Origin: Metaphire vulgaris | Lineage: Eukaryota; Annelida; Clitellata; Crassiclitellata; Megascolecidae | Direction of reading: 5' to 3' | NCBI GenBank assembly: GCA_018105865.1 | Contig: CM030840.1 | Coordinates: 8,500,006-8,564,005, forward strand | DNA: 64,000 nt | Shown here: positions 1 through 10,309 of the stretch, in pieces | How the letters are laid out: every line of letters starts with the position of its first letter | Position numbering within the stretch: the stretch's first letter is position 1 | Program-made: the position numbers and the translations under genes | Notes under the pieces: generated by a model | Database searches by the model: none | What the model was told of the DNA's origin: nothing | The model's input: only the letters and a program-made list of their open reading frames with translations

Positions 1-137
1 GGAAGGATTTTACTTATACTTTTGCACCATTCTAACTTATATGCTCTGAGTCAAGCAGCATATCATCTTCTAAATTGAACAAAACTGACCGAATAAGAAC
101 AAAATCATACGTATGCTACAGTGCTGCAGTTTAACTA

Positions 138-683
138 TTAGTGCAGTAAATGTGATTTGCTTTCTATAGTTGGCAACTCTGATCTTGATTTCTTCATTTG
201 AATTATAACTCCAAGGCGTGAATCATGTCCATAAACTTTATGGAAGGCTACAGAAACATCCTTGATATGTCTTTCCACATCTTGTGCATGACATGGATAA
301 TATGGCATACTTATTTCTGCATGATTTTCAATGGTTCCTGAAGTGATGTCATGCACGTGGATGGATGTCAAATTTCATCCGTTCCCAATCAATGTTGAAG
401 TAGGAGTCTGAAGTGAAGTTGATTGTAATATTGTTCTTGTCAAAACAACGAATTCTACCACTGTGTTGATGATTACTCCGAACTAGTGAAATTTTGCATA
501 AGCAAATTTTCTTATATTTTCGTCCTCATCACCGACATCAGCTAGATACTGATGTCTATTCTGTGGACCACTGCTAGAACAGCACTGATTGTCACTATCC
601 TCCTCTTCTGTCTCCCCATCGTTGCCCGTGTAACTGACATCACTGCAAAGGTCATTTGGACTGTTTTCTGAATTGTAATTCAT
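138..683 (-). pseudogene. Unrecognised coding remnant
   Basis: Two minus-strand open stretches (683-483, then 371-138) lie 110 bp apart in different frames. The first is acidic and Ser/Asn-rich and ends in a stop after IRKFAYAKFH. The second contains cysteine/histidine in PYYPCHAQDVERHI and ends SELPTIESKSHLLH. They could be one broken ORF or two exons. I do not recognise the family. It could be a decayed transposon protein, or part of the missing 3' end of the NT5DC1-like gene, but no clear splice pairing or NT5DC1-like C-terminus was found. Confidence 0.2.
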
Positions 684-1106
684 TTCAAACTCTTCTAAAG
701 CAGTACTACTTTATCCCATTTCTCTTTTGTTTTTGCCTTCAACCTTTGTTAATTTTCATTTTCTGTCTTCTAGTTATTGCAGCCTACTTGATGTGACTGG
801 ATCAATTATTCAATATCCAGTTTTCAGGTAGTTTTTTCTGCAGATCATTCCATTTCTCAAATAGCCTTTTCACTTTTTTTCACTATGCTGACAAATGCAA
901 TAGTAGGTATGCTGGCCTTATTATATATCTCAATCACTTCAGATGCAAAAGTTTTTACAACATCAACAGTCTTATGTCTCTTTTTGCTGTTAAAAATAAC
1001 ACGCTCTTAGAACATCTTCACACGTTGGCAGCACATTTTGGGGATTTTGGCTAATTCCTTTGGAAACCCAAATACTGAATGTCAACTTTTACTTCGTGTT
1101 CTAGAG

Positions 1107-1455
1107 CAGTGGTTCTCAATCCTCTTTGCCTCGCGGACCTCTTTTGAAGTTCAAAAATATCTACTTGACCACCTGCTAAATTGAGCAGTCATCTGCTCCA
1201 AAGACGCGTTGATGACCTTTTGTTATTTTTGCTTGTCATGCTTTTTCACGTAGAAAATGCACAGAATACACACGAAATGTGCCGATAACCTTTTTGTGCT
1301 GATGACCTTGTTTTGATCGTCTCACTTTTCAGATTTTCACATGGAAAATTAATATGTCTAATTTTTATTTACGTTTTTCAGACTTCGCCATGGACCACTA
1401 GACCCGTCTTGCGGACCACTTGTGGTCAGCGGCTAACAAGGGTTGAGAACCACTG
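1107..1455. mobile_element. Non-autonomous hAT element, 349 bp
   Basis: Terminal inverted repeats CAGTGGTTCTCAA and TTGAGAACCACTG are flanked by an 8-bp target duplication, TTCTAGAG (1099-1106) and TTCTAAAG (1456-1463), one mismatch. CAG..CTG ends plus an 8-bp duplication are the hAT signature. There is no transposase. The flanks 690-1100 and 1470-1910 show no other recognisable feature. Confidence 0.85.
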
Positions 1456-1908
1456 TTCTAAAGCTTGCCATAATTTAACTACAATTCACCTCGAAACCCA
1501 CTTAATGATCATCATTAGAAATCATAAATACAATGGTTGCTATGGGCATGAGAAGAAAGCAGAACCCACTAGCGTGCCAAAAGTGGATCACTTTATGAAG
1601 GATATTGTAGAAAAGCCTGTATTATTTTAACAGCAAACACCCAAGTTTACCAAATTTAATCAAAAACTATCAATAGATTCAACAAAACAGTTTATAATAT
1701 CCCAGCAACTATGCTAATGCAGTTATTGTTAAGAAGCCATTGCTTTGCAATGAAATAAGCAATATACATATTATTCATAAATCAGTTTTTTCAAAAGTTG
1801 GGACCCCTAGACATAAAAATAATATATTGAAATAGGGTTTTTCTTGATCAGTAGATCAAAGAGCATCTTTTAGTACTGAATGGATATAGTTTGTACTTTT
1901 TGTCACAC

Positions 1909-1910
<2 letters not shown>

Positions 1911-1962
<52 letters not shown>
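1911..1962. repeat. (TA)n microsatellite
   Basis: About 50 bp of pure alternating TA followed by a short TACACACA stretch. From here to 2115 nothing else is recognisable. Confidence 0.95.
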
Positions 1963-1968
<6 letters not shown>

Positions 1969-2553
1969 ATTATGTTGTGTCTTGTTTCATCACATATAAA
2001 ACATGTTGCAAAACACCCCTAAACATATATGTCTGGGGTTCTTTTTAAAATTTGACAAAGTTATAGCCAAAATAAAAACGGTAAATGGTTTGGGATTTAT
2101 TGGACCACAGTGTTTATCTATAACAGTGGTTCTCAACCTGGGGTACGCGTACCCCAGGGAGTACGTCAGAGGTTTTTCAGAGGCTATGCCACCCCGGGAC
2201 TAGCATGTTAAAAATTTAGTAGAATGTGAAACTTTGTCATATACAATGTACAGTACATGCAAGTGTGCGCCATGTGTGCATGAGCTAGGCCGAATTCTTC
2301 AGCCGTAGTGGCACCAGCACCAAATACCGATTTCATGCCACAAAACTCACGGATCAAGAATGGCTCCTGAAACTAGCCTACTTGAATGATACATTACATG
2401 CCTTAATGAGCTGAACAAATCGCTGCAAGGGAGCGTTAATACAGTGATCGATTTTGTTTTTGAAATTTGAGTTTTTGTGATGAAGCTTGAACTGTGGGAA
2501 GCCAATGTCAGTGAAGAAAATTTCACCGTGTTTGACAACATTGTGATAACACG

Positions 2554-2730
2554 CAGTGGCGGCTCCACCGGGGGGCAGGGGGCCCGTGCCCCCCTATTGA
2601 GTGCCTGGCCCCCCAGTTGAGACCCTATACTTAATGCTACATACATTAAACAACAAATGGTTGGCCCCCCATGATTAGAAGTTGCCACCCCAACGGCCCC
2701 CCCACTTGCCAAATCCTAGAGCCGCCACTG
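2554..2730. mobile_element. Small non-autonomous hAT, 177 bp, nested
   Basis: Ends CAGTGGCGGCTC and GAGCCGCCACTG are inverted repeats. The 8-bp duplication is ATAACACG (2546-2553) versus ATAACGCG (2731-2738). It is very rich in C/G runs and sits inside the transposase remnant of the 2124-6357 element. Confidence 0.85.
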
Positions 2731-2770
2731 ATAACGCGGAATAAAAAAGATGTTGCTAACATACAACCAC

Positions 2771-3683
2771 TTATGCTTATGACAGGCAGGTGTAATCCTC
2801 CTGCCCACCCCTGGAGACGGATCATCTGCAATCTCGCCTACAAGACTACATCTGCGAGATAATGCAGTGGACAGCGACAAATTGCCTTGCGTTAAACCCC
2901 GAAAAAACTGAACTGTTGTGGATTAACACCCCTCGAAGGGTCCACCAGATCAGTCGAACGCCGTTTACAATCGGAGATGCTGTCGTCGCTCCATCTACCG
3001 AAGTGCGCCTCCTCGGTGTTCTTCTTGACGACTCCCTATCGTTCGTCGGCCAAGTGAACTTCGTTACCCGCGCTTGTTACTTTCAGCTCTGAAAGATTAG
3101 GGAGATTCGTCGTTACATCTCAACATCAGCTGCGATACATCTAGTCCGTGCCCTGGTGTTATCTAGGTTGGATTATTGTAATAGCCTCCTCCTCGGCCTT
3201 GCAATCGGTCCTGAACGCCGCCGCCTGGATGATTTTCGGTGCCAGGTGGCATGACCATGTTACCCCGTTAATGAGGGATAAGCTCCATTGGCTCAAGATC
3301 CCAGAGTGTACCGTTTTTAAATGCTGCTCGTTGACCTTCCAAGCCTTGTATGACCCTTTCTGCCTAGAATATCTTTCGGCATTGATACGCAGGCCGGTGA
3401 TGACAGACTGTCGCAAACAGCTTCGTTCTAGCAAACGATCTCACCTCTACGTTCTCCCTCCATCCAAGACCGTGAAGCTTGGAGAAAGATCCGTGACTCG
3501 GGGCAATCCTCTCCTTTGGAACGCACTTCCAGTTTCAGTGACCATGACAACCAACTTCGAGTCGTTCTTATCGAACCTTAAAACGCATTTATTTCGTATA
3601 TCATATGACTGCCTTTTGTAAAACGCTCTTGCCTTTGGCCTTGGCCATGCTATAGCGCTACATACATTATCAAGTAGAATAGA
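2771..3683 (+). mobile_element. L2/CR1-like non-LTR retrotransposon, 5'-truncated
   Basis: This is the C-terminal half of a reverse transcriptase ORF broken into 2862-3092 and 3148-3621 (different frames). It shows LALNPEKTELLWI, VRLLGVLLDDSLSF, LVRALVLSRLDYCNS (about 3142-3185), then HDHVTPLMRDKLHWL and GNPLLWNALP near the end, the usual block order of L2/CR1 C-termini. The 3' end carries TAGCGCTA followed by an AGAAT-type tail. It is flanked by the 10-bp duplication ATACAACCAC at 2761-2770 and 3684-3693. 5' truncation is typical of target-primed insertion. Confidence 0.85.
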
Positions 3684-4221
3684 ATACAACCACAAGTTGA
3701 GCCCACCTCTCCTCCTTGCGAAACAAGTTCCAGAGGTACTTCCTGATTCGAGCGATTTTGATTTTAAGATGACGTGCAACCCATTCAGTGTGGATGTCAA
3801 AGCCATTTCTGAATCCATCCAGGAGCAATTCCACCACGCGAGATGCATTCGACTATTTCCCTCTGACAAAGTTATGGTGCCGAATGTTTAGCCATACCCT
3901 GCTGTTGTTGTGGAGCCCATTAAGCTGTTGCTGATGTTCCCAAGCACCTACCTCTGTAAGCAAGGGTTCTCAGCTATCTCCTCCATGAAAACAAAGTTTT
4001 GTGCTTGTCCAAAACCATCCCCAGAATTACTGCTGTGATGGCAGCTAAGCAGGTCCAACCCTCTTACTGACTCTGATGTATGTGCACCTGTGGAGTGCAA
4101 CCGAAGGACTTTATGACTGAAGCTGCATGAGTTGTCTAAATGTGGATGCTATTTAGCAACTTTGAAATATAGGCTACATTTATAGACATCATTTGCAAAT
4201 ATACTTTGTTGGGGGTGAGGG

Positions 4222-6237
4222 AAAAAGCATTTGAGGAGACAGTCCCGGAGAAAGAAAAATCAACAAGAAGAGGATATCAGACAAAACTCTCCAACTGGTA
4301 CAAGAGAAAATACTCTTAAAAATTAGACAAGACCTGTCAGACCAGGCAGCAAAAGAGTACAAATCAAAATGTAATGAAGTAAAAAATGCTACAAGAAAAG
4401 ATAAGGCAAAGTGGCTGGAAGAGAACTGTGAAAATATTGAAAAATTCCATGGTGAATACAAGACAAGAGAAGCATACAAGTTAATATGGAACATTAACAG
4501 AAAGTGGAATCCGAAACAAATGGCCATCAAGAACAAGAGGGACAAAGTCCTAATGGATAAAAGACAAGTCACACAGAGGTGGACGGAGTACTGCAGTGAA
4601 CTTTATGAAGCACAGATGGATCCAATTACTCGGCGAGAACTTGTGAAAGAACTGAAGGATATATCACCGTCAGGTAGAGAAGATCAAAGTGAAGACAGTA
4701 TCTTAAGAGGAGAAGTTGAAAGGGCAATTAATCATCTAAAGAATTATAAGAGCCCAGGCATAGACATGATCATGGGAGAGATGATCAAATATGGTAAATA
4801 TGGTAGAGACGTGCTTATTGATGAAATGTATAAGCTATGCAATATGGCATGGAACTCCGGAAAAGCTCCCGATGAGTGGACAAAATCAATTTTAGTGGTA
4901 ATACACAAGAAGGGAAGTATGATGGAGTGCAATAATTATAGAACCATAGCACTGTTAAGCCACCTGGGAAAAATACTAATGCTGACACTGACTGAAGCAC
5001 TTAGCATACACATGGAAGAATACCTTGCCGATGAACAAGCTGGATTCAGAAAAGACCAAAGTGCAACACAGCACATACTAGCGCTACGATTGATAGCAGA
5101 AAAAGCAAGACAGAAAAATGTGAAAGTATACAACTGCTTTGTCGATTTTCAGAAGGCGTTTGATAGCATAGATCAGACAGTGACTTGGGCTGTGCTGGAG
5201 TCCTATGGAGTAAATCATAAACTGATAAGACTGTTGAAAGATATCAGCAACAATGCAAAATCAGCTGTGAGAATCCGTGGAGAGATTGGAAATTGGTTTA
5301 AGACAAGCAGAGGATCAAGGCAAGGAGACAATGTATCACCCATGATATTCATCTCTTGACTTGGAAAGAGCAATGGACAAGATAATGGAACATGTAAAGG
5401 GAATAACAGTGCAGGGACTACACATAAACAACCTGAGATTTGCTGATGATGTCAATATCATTGAAGGAAATGAAGATGACCTGGAGGACACTGTACAGAT
5501 GCTGAGTAATGAAGCAAAGTGCTATGGTTTATCGATGAACTTTGAAAAGACAAAAACAATGGTGTTTGGACAGAAAGATATTGGAAGAAAGATCAAAGTG
5601 GATGGATTCGAATTGGAAAACGTGGAAAATTTCACTTACTTTGGAAGCAACATGACACATGATCTGGACTGGAAGAAAGAAGTAACAATAAGAGCAGTGA
5701 AATCCTTAGGAAATCTGAAGGCAATGGACAATGTCTGGAAGAGCAAAGCAATAAGTCTCAGAATAAAAAAGAAGATTCTTGAAACATGTATTTTCAGCAG
5801 CTTCTTGTATGGTTGCGAGACTTGGACCATCACAAAAGAATTGGAGAGAAGAATTTTAACATTTGAAAGAAAATGCTATAGAAAAATTCTCAGAATTGGA
5901 TGGGTTGAAAAGATCAGCAATGAGGAACTATGCAAGAAAATCCAGCCCAAAGAAACCTTGATGCAAAAAGTTATACAGAGGAAATTGCGTCTCTTTGGAC
6001 AAATTTGTCGTATGAAAGATGATAGAAAGATTAAGACTATAATGCTTTGAATAATGGATGGTTCCAACAAGAAAGGAAGGCCACACAGGGAATGGTGTGA
6101 TGACATTTGTGATTGGTGTGGAAAATGTCTGCAAGAACTATTTCATGTTGCTGCCAACAGAAAATATTGGGACAAAACTGTAATGATTGCATCAGACACC
6201 AATGGACGCTGAGCCCAGTTATTGATGATGATGATGA
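4222..6237 (+). mobile_element. RTE-like non-LTR retrotransposon, 5'-truncated
   Basis: The 12-bp duplication TGGGGGTGAGGG flanks it exactly (4210-4221 and 6238-6249). It ends in a GATGATGATG tail, as expected for RTE-type elements with short-repeat tails. It lacks the endonuclease half. Its insertion split the 3' part of the older hAT element. Confidence 0.9.
4264..6050 (+). pseudogene. RTE-like reverse transcriptase, frameshifted
   Basis: The connecting region (4264-4700) leads into the RT domain: INHLKNYKSPGIDMI, IHKKGSMMECNNYRTIALLS, DEQAGFRKDQSATQH, motif A CFVDFQKAFDSID, and GSRQGDNVSPMIF. A stop/frameshift at about 5355 is followed by motif C FADDVNIIEG in the next frame (5361-6050). 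The C-terminus has the RRILTFERKCYRKILRI and RKLRLFGQICRM blocks common to 'endonuclease-reverse transcriptase' RTE proteins, then GRPHREWCDDICDWC beyond the stop. Motif A Asp and the FADD pair are intact, but the ORF is broken at 5355 and 6048, so it is dead. RTE clade is inferred from these blocks. Confidence 0.8.
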
Positions 6238-6696
6238 TGGGGGTGAGGGGTGGGGGCGGTTTGAGGAGGGTGGGAAGTTCTCAGGTTGGGGAGGGTACGT
6301 GTCATATTCCAAAACTATCGTAGGGGTACGCTGGGACGAAAAGGTTGAGAACCTCTGATCTATAATCTATAGAGCAGTGATGCTGGGTGCTACAAAATAA
6401 AATGATTTTTGGAACAGGAAGGTCTTAAGCTTAGATCTAAAGACTAGTAGATAATAAAGAAAATAATGCATGGATTTCAAAATTGATTCAGAACTTGTTT
6501 GACTATGGCATGGGAATGCTAACTAGAGTTCCACAAGTCTGGTGTGGCATATGAAAAAGCATGGTTTCATATTTTGAGCAATGACTGATTTAACAACCAT
6601 AAGAGTGTTAGATGAAATAACTATCATGTAGGCTCAGGAAGCTGAGGCATTATTAGTTTTTGCAGGTAGACAGGTTTTGATGAATTAAGTGAGTTA

Positions 6697-6947
6697 CAGT
6701 GGCGTAGCCAGGATTTCCGGAAGTGGGGCTTTGGTTTTGATCGTAACCAACTTTGAAAAATCTTGACAAGCAAAAATAAGATCATCACCTTACACCTATA
6801 GCAATTTTTGGTCAGCAGCCAGCCAAGGGGCTTTGACCCCCAAAACCGCATCCAAAAATTAAAAATGTATGGAAACACATTACAAAAATTTTTCGGCGGC
6901 AGCCAAGGGGGTTTTAACTGTCCAAACCCCCCTTGGCTACACCACTG
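6697..6947. mobile_element. Probable non-autonomous hAT, 251 bp
   Basis: Ends CAGTGGCGTAGCCAGG and TTGGCTACACCACTG are inverted repeats of the type seen in many hAT MITEs. The flanks (GTGAGTTA, GTTACATG) share GTTA but do not give a clean 8-bp duplication, so the boundaries are less certain than for the other hATs here. The gap 6366-6690 shows nothing recognisable. Confidence 0.6.
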
Positions 6948-7128
6948 GTTACATGTGATTTTTATTATTTTGTACTGGGTATGTTCAGTTATTTTTAGCC
7001 AGTGTGGGCAAAATATGGCAGACAACTTTGAAACTTTGTAGACTGGCACAGTTATGTCTGCAAATAGTTAGCATCTATGTGCAAACTTTATTTTTTCATG
7101 TATGATCATCCCAATAACGTGAACTCAC

Positions 7129-7483
7129 CTATGAAACAGTCTAAACGTGGCACAGCAATGGTAGCATATTTCTGTATCATGTAAAGCCACAAAGTAGGTG
7201 ACTGAGCACATAGATTGTGATCCATTGCACAGTTTATTTTTGGCTCTTGCACAAGAGGCACATCTGTGAATATAGATCCCCAATGACAAGAGCGCAACAT
7301 ATTACTATTACAATCAGCAGCTGATTTCATTTTTTTGTCAGGCACCCCAATGAAATTTCCATCTGAATTGGTACTAGAAGACAAATAAGCATCAATTTCC
7401 TCGAGCACCAAAACTGTATCCCAATTGGCAAACTGCTTAGCTGGAAAGATATCAGATCTCAAACTGTCACCAAAGAACAAAAC
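7129..7483 (-). CDS. NT5DC1: NT5DC1-like 5'-nucleotidase domain protein, exon with HAD motif IV
   Basis: The exon is bounded on the minus strand by an acceptor TATTATTAG (AG at 7485-7484) and a donor G|GTGAGT (GT at 7128-7127). It encodes about 118 residues. VLFFGDSLRSDIFPAKQ contains the HAD motif IV (GDS..SD) that binds the metal in this superfamily, followed by FANWDTVLVLEEI. Its second half reads CHWGSIFTD and YATIAVPRL, which match the NT5DC1 C-terminal WGSFF and STIAIPS blocks as I remember them. It starts in phase 0, joining exactly to the exon ending at 16980. It leaves one base for a downstream exon that I could not find below 7128. NT5DC1 belongs to the cN-II-like HAD 5'-nucleotidase group; its substrate is not established. 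Orthology is from motif recognition, without an alignment. Confidence 0.85.
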
Positions 7484-7715
7484 CTAATAATAAAATAATA
7501 TAGAAATCAACAATGTTTAATTTTTTCAAACATATATTATTGTCACATGATTTACAACATTGTCATTCATTTACACTGTGACCCAATAAAAACATGTCAC
7601 TGCTTATTTGTTCATAACTTTGGCAATTGTGAACCGATTTTCAAACTGTTTTTTTATTATTTGACACAGAAATGAATGGGGACAAGACCTGGTATATATT
7701 ATTCACTATGCCTTT

Positions 7716-8868
7716 AACGTGTAGCAGCCGTACCTAGTAAAACTAAAATATATGGGAAAATGGCGAAAACTGTCTTCTTAACACGTAAAATGTTCTTACT
7801 TGTTTACAGAATGTTCTGAATTTAATAAACGATTCAAAGCAAAGATGTAACAAGTCAAAGCTTGAAGTGTCCCCTTTTGCATGAACACATGCATGCAGAT
7901 GTTTGCGCCATTCAGCAACAGCATCATCGATGACGCTTTGTCCAGGTTGCTTCAGACAGTGATCAGTTGCTCCTTCAGCTCATTGACATTACACACTTTT
8001 TAGTCCAAAAGGGTTCAGATCAGTGATATTTCAGTTTTAAAAGTAATTGTTAATTTTAATTTTCATTCTTATTTCAGGTTTTATTTTCAATTCTATTTCA
8101 GTTATACTTCAAGAAATAATTCCTATTTCAGTTCAAATTTCAGTTCTCACTTGGACTCGATTTCAATGTTGACCTGGCACAATTATGCATTTAAAAAACC
8201 TGTAAATCCCTAAATTTTCCATGTCGACTTATACGCGGGTCATGGCAAATTTCTTAGATTTTGGCCTAAAACTAGGGGTTGACTTATCTGTGAGATCGAC
8301 TTATACGCAAGTATATACGGTAAGTAAAAACCTCTATAACGCGCATGTTATATGCATGAACTTATGGTAAATTTAAAATTATGTATGTTATGTACATAAA
8401 ATTGTATGTGCATAAAATTGATTCCTACGTATAATATGCGCTATTTTTACCACTTACATGCACACACATGACATTGTTGAGGGAAAAAAATGCATCTTAT
8501 ACATGAGATAATACGGTAGTTCATCAACAACACATCTCAATAATTGGTACCATTGATCTTAACTCCAGCCTGCACAAAGATTATGTCAGTTTGGCCAAGT
8601 TTGATACACTGACGGAAACTGTCAGCAACTGACTGAACACTGAACGTATCCACAGCAGACGCTTCGGCACAACCTCTCTCTTCCTTGGCGCAGATGATGC
8701 ATACACCTGGACATTCTGTGGATTCCTGGGTGTGGCTATTGTGAACATCTTTTCATCAGTAAACCAAATGAAGACATTATATGCGTTTTACACTACAGTT
8801 TTCACTATTTTCCCACTTATTTTAGTTTTACTAGGTAGTATGTATGGGCGCTAAATGTTAAGGGCATC
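7716..8868. repeat. Inverted-repeat arms about 1 kb apart
   Basis: About 65 bp at 7716-7782 (with CCTAGTAAAACTAAAATA inside) is repeated as its reverse complement at 8803-8868 with a few mismatches. The interior has no ORF. It is probably a decayed TIR element; no target duplication was found. Confidence 0.5.
8217..8520. repeat. Fragment related to the GTCGACTTATA repeat group
   Basis: It carries GTCGACTTATACGCGGGT and, inverted nearby, GATCGACTTATACGC followed by TATATACGGTA. These resemble the termini of the 620-bp TA-flanked MITE found three times in this window. A second ATACGGTA lies at about 8510-8517. Only fragments are present. The flanks 8530-9260 contain only the right arm of the inverted repeat and no gene. 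Confidence 0.45.
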
Positions 8869-9267
8869 TGGTCTACGTCAATTTTGCTGACTTGAAGACA
8901 ACATGTGATCTTTATGCATTTTGGTATGCTGAATCCAAAAATCACACCCATTTTCTCCAGTCACGTCAAGTTTTTCCACAAAACACTGTTTACTGATTTA
9001 CTGTTTACAGTAATAACGTCGCATTACCGGGTATGTATTATAATTCTTTAGCTATATTGAATATGGAAAAAGATAAGGATGTGCAAAAAGATATGCTGAA
9101 TATGCAGTGGGTATAACTATTTAATAGTACAACAGCTTAATAGGTAGTTTTAAACTGCAGACGACAGCATTTTATGGCTATAGGCCTATATTAGCAGAGT
9201 GAAACCGACGGCAGCATTCAGTCATTCGTGAGGCTTACAAGTTGCAACAATTTTAACTCTTTTAAAC

Positions 9268-10020
9268 AGTTTTCTGTGGCATATGTCAACCAGCACTCGA
9301 ACACTTCATGGGCAGTGCAGGAATGATCCTGAGAAGTTTTGCTACATTTGTGGCTTTTTTACAACACCTAAACAAAGGAGAGATGTGTCTGAATTTGTGC
9401 ATAAAGCTTATCATGCACATTTTGGAGTTAAATTGGGTAACCAGAAAAACCTTTGGCACTACATAAAGTGTGCAGGACATGTGTTGAAAACCTCAGACAG
9501 TGGACTAAAGGTCAGAGAAAAAGTCTTAGCTTTGGAGTTCCAATGGTGTGATGAGAGACTCGAAACCATGTTGATGACTACTACTTCTGCCTGTTAAATA
9601 TTGCAGGCATGTCCACAAAGACAAAATCTTCCATCCAGTACCCAAATCTTCCCTCTACTCTGAGACAGGTTGTTCACTGTGACGAAGTTCCTGTACCTAT
9701 CTGTACTACTTTGGGAGTTTCTGAAGACGATGAATTTTGTTAGTCAACAGACACCAATGGTGAAGATTTTGTGGCCTCAGAAGTTGATGCTGGAATGCAC
9801 CAAAAAGTCAACCAAGCTGAGTTGAATGACCATGCGCAAGATCTTGATCTGCCAAAGTCGTCAGCAGAGTTACTGGGTTCAAGACTGAAGGAAAAGAACC
9901 TGTTGAGTGTTGACTCCAGGAACCATGTTTATGTATCATGGCAGAGAAATATTTACATATGGAGGAGGAATTTGCAGTCACACTCAGAAATGAACTTTCT
10001 ACCCTTCCCAGGTAACCGGA
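9268..10020 (+). pseudogene. Broken ORF with CxxC blocks, resembling a widespread invertebrate hypothetical family
   Basis: 9283-9597 encodes NDPEKFCYICGFFTTPKQRR, FVHKAYHAHFGVKLGNQ, then a WCDE-like block. At about 9568 the frame must shift to read DDYYFCLLNIAG and then IQYPNLPSTLRQVVH with DEVPVP (to about 9715). A stop follows at 9739. 9771-10037 resumes with AELNDHAQDLDLPKSSAELL and GSRLKEKNLL. The same block order (FCYxCG, FGxKxGDQ, CYFC, YPNLPSAIRPVPH, ELNDLVRDLxLSK, AELLGSRLK) is one I recall from many uncharacterised, multi-copy arthropod and other invertebrate proteins, probably transposon-borne. Two frame breaks make it non-functional. The function of the family is unknown to me. 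Confidence 0.5.
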
Positions 10021-10309
10021 AGTTGATGACGTCATGACTTATTTAATTAACAAATTAACTTAACTTAAATTAACTTAAGTTATGGCATGTAATAGATGCT
10101 GCGGTGTCAAAAATTCAATGAATCCAAGTTTGTGGACCCGAGAACGCACGCCACCAGTCCTTGATTTAAGGGGTCTATGGTAATACCTCTTCTTTTGAAT
10201 TCTAGTCTGTCCACTTTATCTTTTCCCCTTCTTTTACCAGTTCCCCTCTAAAAAAGCAAAAGGCTTGTTTTTCCCATCGTTATTCTTCTCTTTATCTCCT
10301 CCTGGCATC

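Larger units (their letters stand above)
2460..4110 (+). pseudogene. hAT transposase remnant (ZBED5/SCAND3-like), split by insertions
   Basis: Before the first nested element, 2460-2545 reads in one frame as KLELWEANVSEENFTVFDNI. This resembles the region upstream of the hAT dimerisation domain in ZBED5/SCAND3-type proteins. After the second insertion, 3694-3891 continues with a stretch ending FPSDKVMVPNV and a stop. About 3943-4030 then reads TYLCKQGFSAISSMKTKF in another frame, matching the YLCExGFSxxxxIKTK block of the C-terminal dimerisation domain. The order is right for one transposase, but frameshifts, stops and a missing catalytic core make it non-functional. Family assignment is from motif memory. 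Confidence 0.6.
2124..6357 (+). mobile_element. hAT element interrupted by three nested insertions
   Basis: The ends CAGTGGTTCTCAACC and GGTTGAGAACCTCTG are inverted repeats. The 8-bp duplication ATCTATAA is perfect at 2116-2123 and 6358-6365. Removing a small hAT (2554-2730), an L2-like element (2771-3683) and an RTE-like element (4222-6237), each with its own duplication, leaves about 1.1 kb of original hAT. That remainder contains transposase remnants, so this is an internally deleted, long dead copy. Confidence 0.9.

Noticed and set aside
2862..6050. Open frames here taken as host genes
   Set aside because: They are reverse transcriptase fragments bounded by target duplications inside a hAT element.
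6697..6947. A perfect 8-bp target duplication for this hAT-like element
   Set aside because: The flanks share only GTTA or, with a shift, GTTACA, so the duplication could not be shown.
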